The translations under genes were made by a program, and so were the position numbers. Shown here one piece after another: positions 61,272 to 64,000 of a DNA stretch of 64,000 bases; the first letter of the stretch is position 1, and the number at the start of each line of letters is the position of its first letter. The notes beneath the pieces are model-generated. The model worked only from the letters and a program-made list of their open reading frames with translations, did no database searches and was not told the DNA's origin. Source of the DNA: an uncultured Lachnospiraceae bacterium (GTDB lineage Bacteria; Bacillota; Clostridia; Lachnospirales; Lachnospiraceae); NCBI GenBank assembly GCA_944376125.1, contig CALWBQ010000055.1, positions 1 through 64,000 of the forward strand, in the 5' to 3' direction.

Positions 61272-62048
61272 ATGAAGAAGAAAATCTTGTGGATTTCGAT
61301 CTGTGCCGGGATTTTGGCGGCAGCGGCCGGATGTGGGAGCAGCACGGCTGAACGCCAGGCTCTCCGGCTCCAGGGAATTGAAAAGATCGATGCGGGGGAT
61401 TACTCAGGAGCGATCAGTGATCTGGATCAGGCGCTGAGCCTTGGGAGAGGCTCTGTGGGAGAGCTGGAGGTGGATATTTTAAAGTACCGGGCTGAAGCGG
61501 AATATCTGGCTGGTGACTACAGCGCTGCAGCTCACACCTATGATATTCTGATGCAGGTGGATGGAGAGAGATCTGAGTATGTGCGCCTCAGATGCATTTC
61601 CAGTATTCGCAGCGGGGACGCTGATACCGCCCTTGAGGATTTTATGACACTTTATGAGGCCGCAAAGAGCGGGAAAGAGTCAGATGCAGAGATCGGCAGC
61701 CTGGTGGCTGATGTGGGGAAAGCCTTGGAGGATGCCGGGAGACAGGCGGAGGCTATGGAAATCTATCAGCAGGCGGAGACGGACGGCCTGGCATCTGCTG
61801 AGGTATATAACAGCATCGGTATGGGGCAGATGGAAGAAGGCGATTACGCCTCTGCCCTGGAATTTTTTGAAAAAGGGCTGGAGTCTTCCGATGGGCAGGC
61901 CAATGCTGACCTGATGTTTAACCGTGCGGTTGCCTTGGAGTACCAAGGAAACTATGAGGAGGCCCTGGCGGCTTTTGAGGAGTACACGGCCAGGTTCGGC
62001 CAGGATGAACAGGCTGAACATGAGATGGAATTTTTGAGAACCAGGTAG
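61272..62048 (+). CDS. TPR-repeat lipoprotein
   Basis: A 258-residue exported lipoprotein with signal and lipobox AAGC near residue 21. It is then almost entirely helical TPR-type repeats, starting EKIDAGDYSGAISDLDQAL near 42 and clear again at GQMEEGDYASALEFFEKGL near 185 and ALEYQGNYEEALAAFEEY near 220. TPR proteins hold partners together, and here the site would be the outer face of the membrane. No partner is evident. It follows the dUTPase by one base, ahead of hflX, and looks like a co-transcribed passenger of the operon. Confidence 0.82.
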   Translation: MKKKILWISICAGILAAAAGCGSSTAERQALRLQGIEKIDAGDYSGAISDLDQALSLGRGSVGELEVDILKYRAEAEYLAGDYSAAAHTYDILMQVDGERSEYVRLRCISSIRSGDADTALEDFMTLYEAAKSGKESDAEIGSLVADVGKALEDAGRQAEAMEIYQQAETDGLASAEVYNSIGMGQMEEGDYASALEFFEKGLESSDGQANADLMFNRAVALEYQGNYEEALAAFEEYTARFGQDEQAEHEMEFLRTR

Positions 62049-62055
62049 GAGGTAT

Positions 62056-63315
62056 ATGACAGAATTAATTGAGCTTAGGGAAAAGCAGGAACGGGTGATC
62101 CTGATAGGAGTCAGCCAGGGGGATGGGCAGGATGCGGAGGATTCCCTGGATGAGCTGGCAGAGCTGGTAAAGACGGCTGGTGCCAAGACAGCCGGCCGGG
62201 TGATTCAGAAACGGGAGCAGGCTCACCCTGGGACATATCTTGGAAAGGGTAAGCTGGACGAAGTAAAAGAGCTTTTGTGGGAACTGGAGGCTACCGGCGT
62301 GGTCTGTGACGATGAGCTGTCTCCGGCTCAGCTCAGAAATATGGAGGAGGCCCTGGATACCAAGGTGATGGACCGCACGATGGTGATCCTGGATATCTTT
62401 GCCGCCAGAGCCAATACCAGGGAGGGAAAAATCCAGGTGGAGCTGGCACAACTGAAATACCGCGCTGTCAGACTGGTGGGAATGAGGGCTTCTCTCTCCA
62501 GGCTGGGAGGAGGCATCGGAACCAGAGGTCCCGGCGAGAAAAAACTGGAGATAGACCGGCGGCGCATCCACGAGAGAATCGGGCAGCTTAAGCGGGAGCT
62601 GGGGGAAGTAAAAAAGCACCGCAGTGTCCAGAGGAGCAAAAGGCAGCAGTCAGGCAGCCTGTCAGCAGCTATTGTCGGTTATACGAATGCAGGGAAATCC
62701 ACCTTGCTGAACCGGCTGACAGGAGCAGAAATTCTGGCAGAAGATAAGCTGTTCGCCACTTTGGATCCGACTACCCGGGGGATGGAGCTGCCGGGAGGAC
62801 AGAAAATTCTGCTGACCGACACAGTAGGCTTTATCCGGAAGCTGCCGCATCACCTGATCGATGCGTTCAGGAGTACCCTGGAGGAGGCAAAGTACAGCGA
62901 TCTGATTCTCCATGTGGTGGACTGTTCCAACCCGCAGATGGAAAACCAGATTCATGTGGTCTACGAGACACTGCGGCAGTTGGAGATAACGGGAAAGACC
63001 ATGGTTACAGTTTTCAACAAGATTGACCGCGTGGAGGAGGGTGCCGTCTTCCGGGACATTCAGGCAGACTATCAGGTTAGGATCTCTGCTGCAACAGGGC
63101 AGGGGATTGAAGAACTGAAGGCTCTCCTGGAGAAGATTGTTCAGAGCCAGAGAGTCTATCTGGAGAAAGTCTATCCTTACCGGGATGCAGGGCTGATCCA
63201 GGAGATTCGCCAGTGCGGAACGCTTTTGAGAGAGGAATACCAGGAAGACGGGATCCATGTGGAGGCATATGTCCCGGCGGAATTGTTTGGCCGCTTTTAC
63301 GTTGGAGCCCGGTGA
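62056..63315 (+). CDS. hflX: GTPase HflX
   Basis: A 419-residue GTPase that binds the large ribosomal subunit and can split stalled or stressed ribosomes. The N-terminal HflX domain (about 25-130; HPGTYLGKGKLDEVK) and Gly-rich linker segment (RLGGGIGTRGPGEKKLE near 157) lead to the G domain with G1 GYTNAGKST near 208, G3 DTVGF near 255 and G4 NKID near 318. The length is typical. The ATG at 62056 follows AGGAGG by five bases. It ends this operon; the next transcript starts at the NrdR-box promoter about 100 bases on. Confidence 0.95.
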   Translation: MTELIELREKQERVILIGVSQGDGQDAEDSLDELAELVKTAGAKTAGRVIQKREQAHPGTYLGKGKLDEVKELLWELEATGVVCDDELSPAQLRNMEEALDTKVMDRTMVILDIFAARANTREGKIQVELAQLKYRAVRLVGMRASLSRLGGGIGTRGPGEKKLEIDRRRIHERIGQLKRELGEVKKHRSVQRSKRQQSGSLSAAIVGYTNAGKSTLLNRLTGAEILAEDKLFATLDPTTRGMELPGGQKILLTDTVGFIRKLPHHLIDAFRSTLEEAKYSDLILHVVDCSNPQMENQIHVVYETLRQLEITGKTMVTVFNKIDRVEEGAVFRDIQADYQVRISAATGQGIEELKALLEKIVQSQRVYLEKVYPYRDAGLIQEIRQCGTLLREEYQEDGIHVEAYVPAELFGRFYVGAR

Positions 63316-63349
63316 TAGGATAATAAGATTTATTAAATATAATAATAAG

Positions 63350-63418
63350 ACACAATATTTAGATTTAAAAATATTTTGAATCCTAGATATTGTGTTTTCT
63401 TTTCCTATCTGCTATAAT
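63350..63418 (+). promoter_or_regulatory. nrdD promoter with paired NrdR boxes
   Basis: TTGTGT (63390-63395), 17 bases, TATAAT (63413-63418). Two NrdR-like boxes lie at 63350-63365 (ACACAATATTTAGATT) and 63381-63396 (inverse complement AACACAATATCTAGGA), 31 bases apart, about three helical turns. The second overlaps the -35 box, so NrdR with bound nucleotide should repress nrdD. The same AT-rich arms could also form a hairpin and act as a weak terminator for hflX. Confidence 0.85.
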
Positions 63419-63600
63419 AAGACCCGTAGCGGTAAGATCCTGGGTTGACCAAGCCGTACACAGCCGGCCGGCTGTGCGTGGTTTTGTGAGCCTGGGGTTT
63501 TTAAGCTGGGGGAGCATGTCCCTGGGCAGGATTGGCGCCTGCCGCCTGTTTAGGCGGAGGCAAATTACAAGAGACAAGTGTTATGGCGAAAGGAGTTATG
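63419..63600 (+). ncRNA. Structured leader of nrdD, class unknown
   Basis: About 180 bases between promoter and start codon hold several hairpins. One has stem CACAGCC/GGCTGTG (63459-63475), and two adjacent GC-rich ones, GCAGG/CCTGC and CCGCC/GGCGG, lie between about 63525 and 63560. I found no core of a known riboswitch; the cobalamin riboswitch was considered and does not fit. No terminator precedes the gene, so any control would act on translation or mRNA stability. Confidence 0.45.
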
Positions 63601-63608
63601 GGATAGGA

Positions 63609-64000
63609 ATGATTAAAGTAGTTAAACGCGATGGAGAGATTGCAGACTTTGCTCTAAGCAAAATTACAGAAGCCATCAAAAAGGCATTTAAGGCGACTAA
63701 GAAGGAATACAACAACGAGATCCTGGAACTGCTGTCCCTGAGAGTGACGGCGGATTTTCAGTCCAAAATGAAAGACAGCACCATCAGCGTTGAGGAGATT
63801 CAGGACAGCGTAGAGCACGTTCTGGAGCAGGCAGGATATACGGAAGTTGCGAAGGCGTATATATTATATAGAAAACAGCGTGAAAAAATCCGCAACATGA
63901 AAAATACAATCCTGGACTACAAAGATCTGGTCAACAGCTATGTCAAGGTGGAAGACTGGAGAGTGAAGGAAAACTCTACTGTGACCTATTCTGTAGGCGG
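63609..64000 (+). CDS. nrdD: Anaerobic ribonucleoside-triphosphate reductase (class III), N-terminal part
   Basis: The first 130 codons of a gene cut by the window end. Residues 1-90 form an ATP-cone domain (IKVVKRDGEIADFALSKI) that senses ATP/dATP and sets overall activity. The next segment (NSYVKVEDWRVKENSTVTY) is typical of clostridial NrdD. The full enzyme makes dNTPs without oxygen using a glycyl radical made by NrdG, which should lie downstream. The ATG at 63609 follows AAAGGAGTTATGGGATAGGA. An NrdR-box promoter upstream supports the assignment. Confidence 0.9.
   Translation, partial: MIKVVKRDGEIADFALSKITEAIKKAFKATKKEYNNEILELLSLRVTADFQSKMKDSTISVEEIQDSVEHVLEQAGYTEVAKAYILYRKQREKIRNMKNTILDYKDLVNSYVKVEDWRVKENSTVTYSVG

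Noticed and set aside
63419..63608. Cobalamin riboswitch before the ribonucleotide reductase gene
   Set aside because: No B12-box or other conserved core element is present, and the downstream enzyme is class III, which does not use cobalamin.

Overview
The window looks like chromosomal DNA of a strictly anaerobic, roughly 50% GC member of the Lachnospiraceae (Clostridia), perhaps near Enterocloster, Hungatella or [Clostridium] symbiosum. This rests on recognised families and is not proven: a Clostridia-type rnfCDGEAB operon, a group B-like [FeFe] hydrogenase with the HydEGF maturases, a Na+-pumping decarboxylase operon, class I and class III ribonucleotide reductases, a DUF6465 protein, a DUF5722 secreted protein, cell-wall-binding repeats, a T-box and an M-box. 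I see no prophage, transposase, CRISPR array or rRNA.

Layout. 1-3.7 kb: M-box Mg2+ riboswitch, terminator, then mgtA and a YjbR-like gene. 3.7-9.6 kb: an AAA ATPase on the minus strand, an ACT protein, then a leader with a terminator and the TM1266-hydE-hydG-hydF maturation operon. 9.6-14.5 kb: CcdA-TlpA fusion and GntR regulator (minus), divergent from a GntP permease and an enolase-superfamily dehydratase, probably for a sugar acid. 14.7-18.6 kb: tautomerase and class I RNR (nrdAB). 18.6-25.3 kb: SPOR amidase, hydrogenase, phosphoesterase, purine permease, acyltransferase and an FMN-bind-like protein. 25.8-30.8 kb: rnf operon. 31-37.4 kb: large secreted protein, DUF4397 protein, tRNA-Ala and DUF5722 protein. 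37.5-42.8 kb: T-box, pheST and an enolase. 43-49.3 kb: DUF6465, rRNA methyltransferase, pseudouridine synthase, SOS-type dinB, D,D-carboxypeptidase and an HMA protein. 49.5-54.8 kb: an operon with both an acyl-CoA carboxyltransferase and an oxaloacetate/pyruvate carboxyltransferase around one biotin carrier and one Na+ pump. 55-59 kb: a glucosaminidase and a membrane-spanning cohesin-like protein. 59.2-63.3 kb: scpA-scpB-dut-TPR-hflX. 63.35 kb to the end: NrdR-box promoter, structured leader and the start of nrdD.

How the genes work together. The energy genes form one theme: ferredoxin electrons can go to H2 (hydrogenase matured by HydEGF) or to NAD+ through Rnf with ion pumping, and the decarboxylase operon can link carboxyl transfer between acyl-CoA and keto-acid pools to a Na+ gradient.

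The most unusual signal is a family of hairpin-rich repeats. Four copies (237, 5239, 37780 and 41368) each start right at the poly-T of an intrinsic terminator. Three of them lie between a riboswitch or leader terminator and the gene it controls. Other items worth a second look are the double-carboxyltransferase operon, the cohesin-like transmembrane protein paired with a glucosaminidase, and the unclassified nrdD leader.
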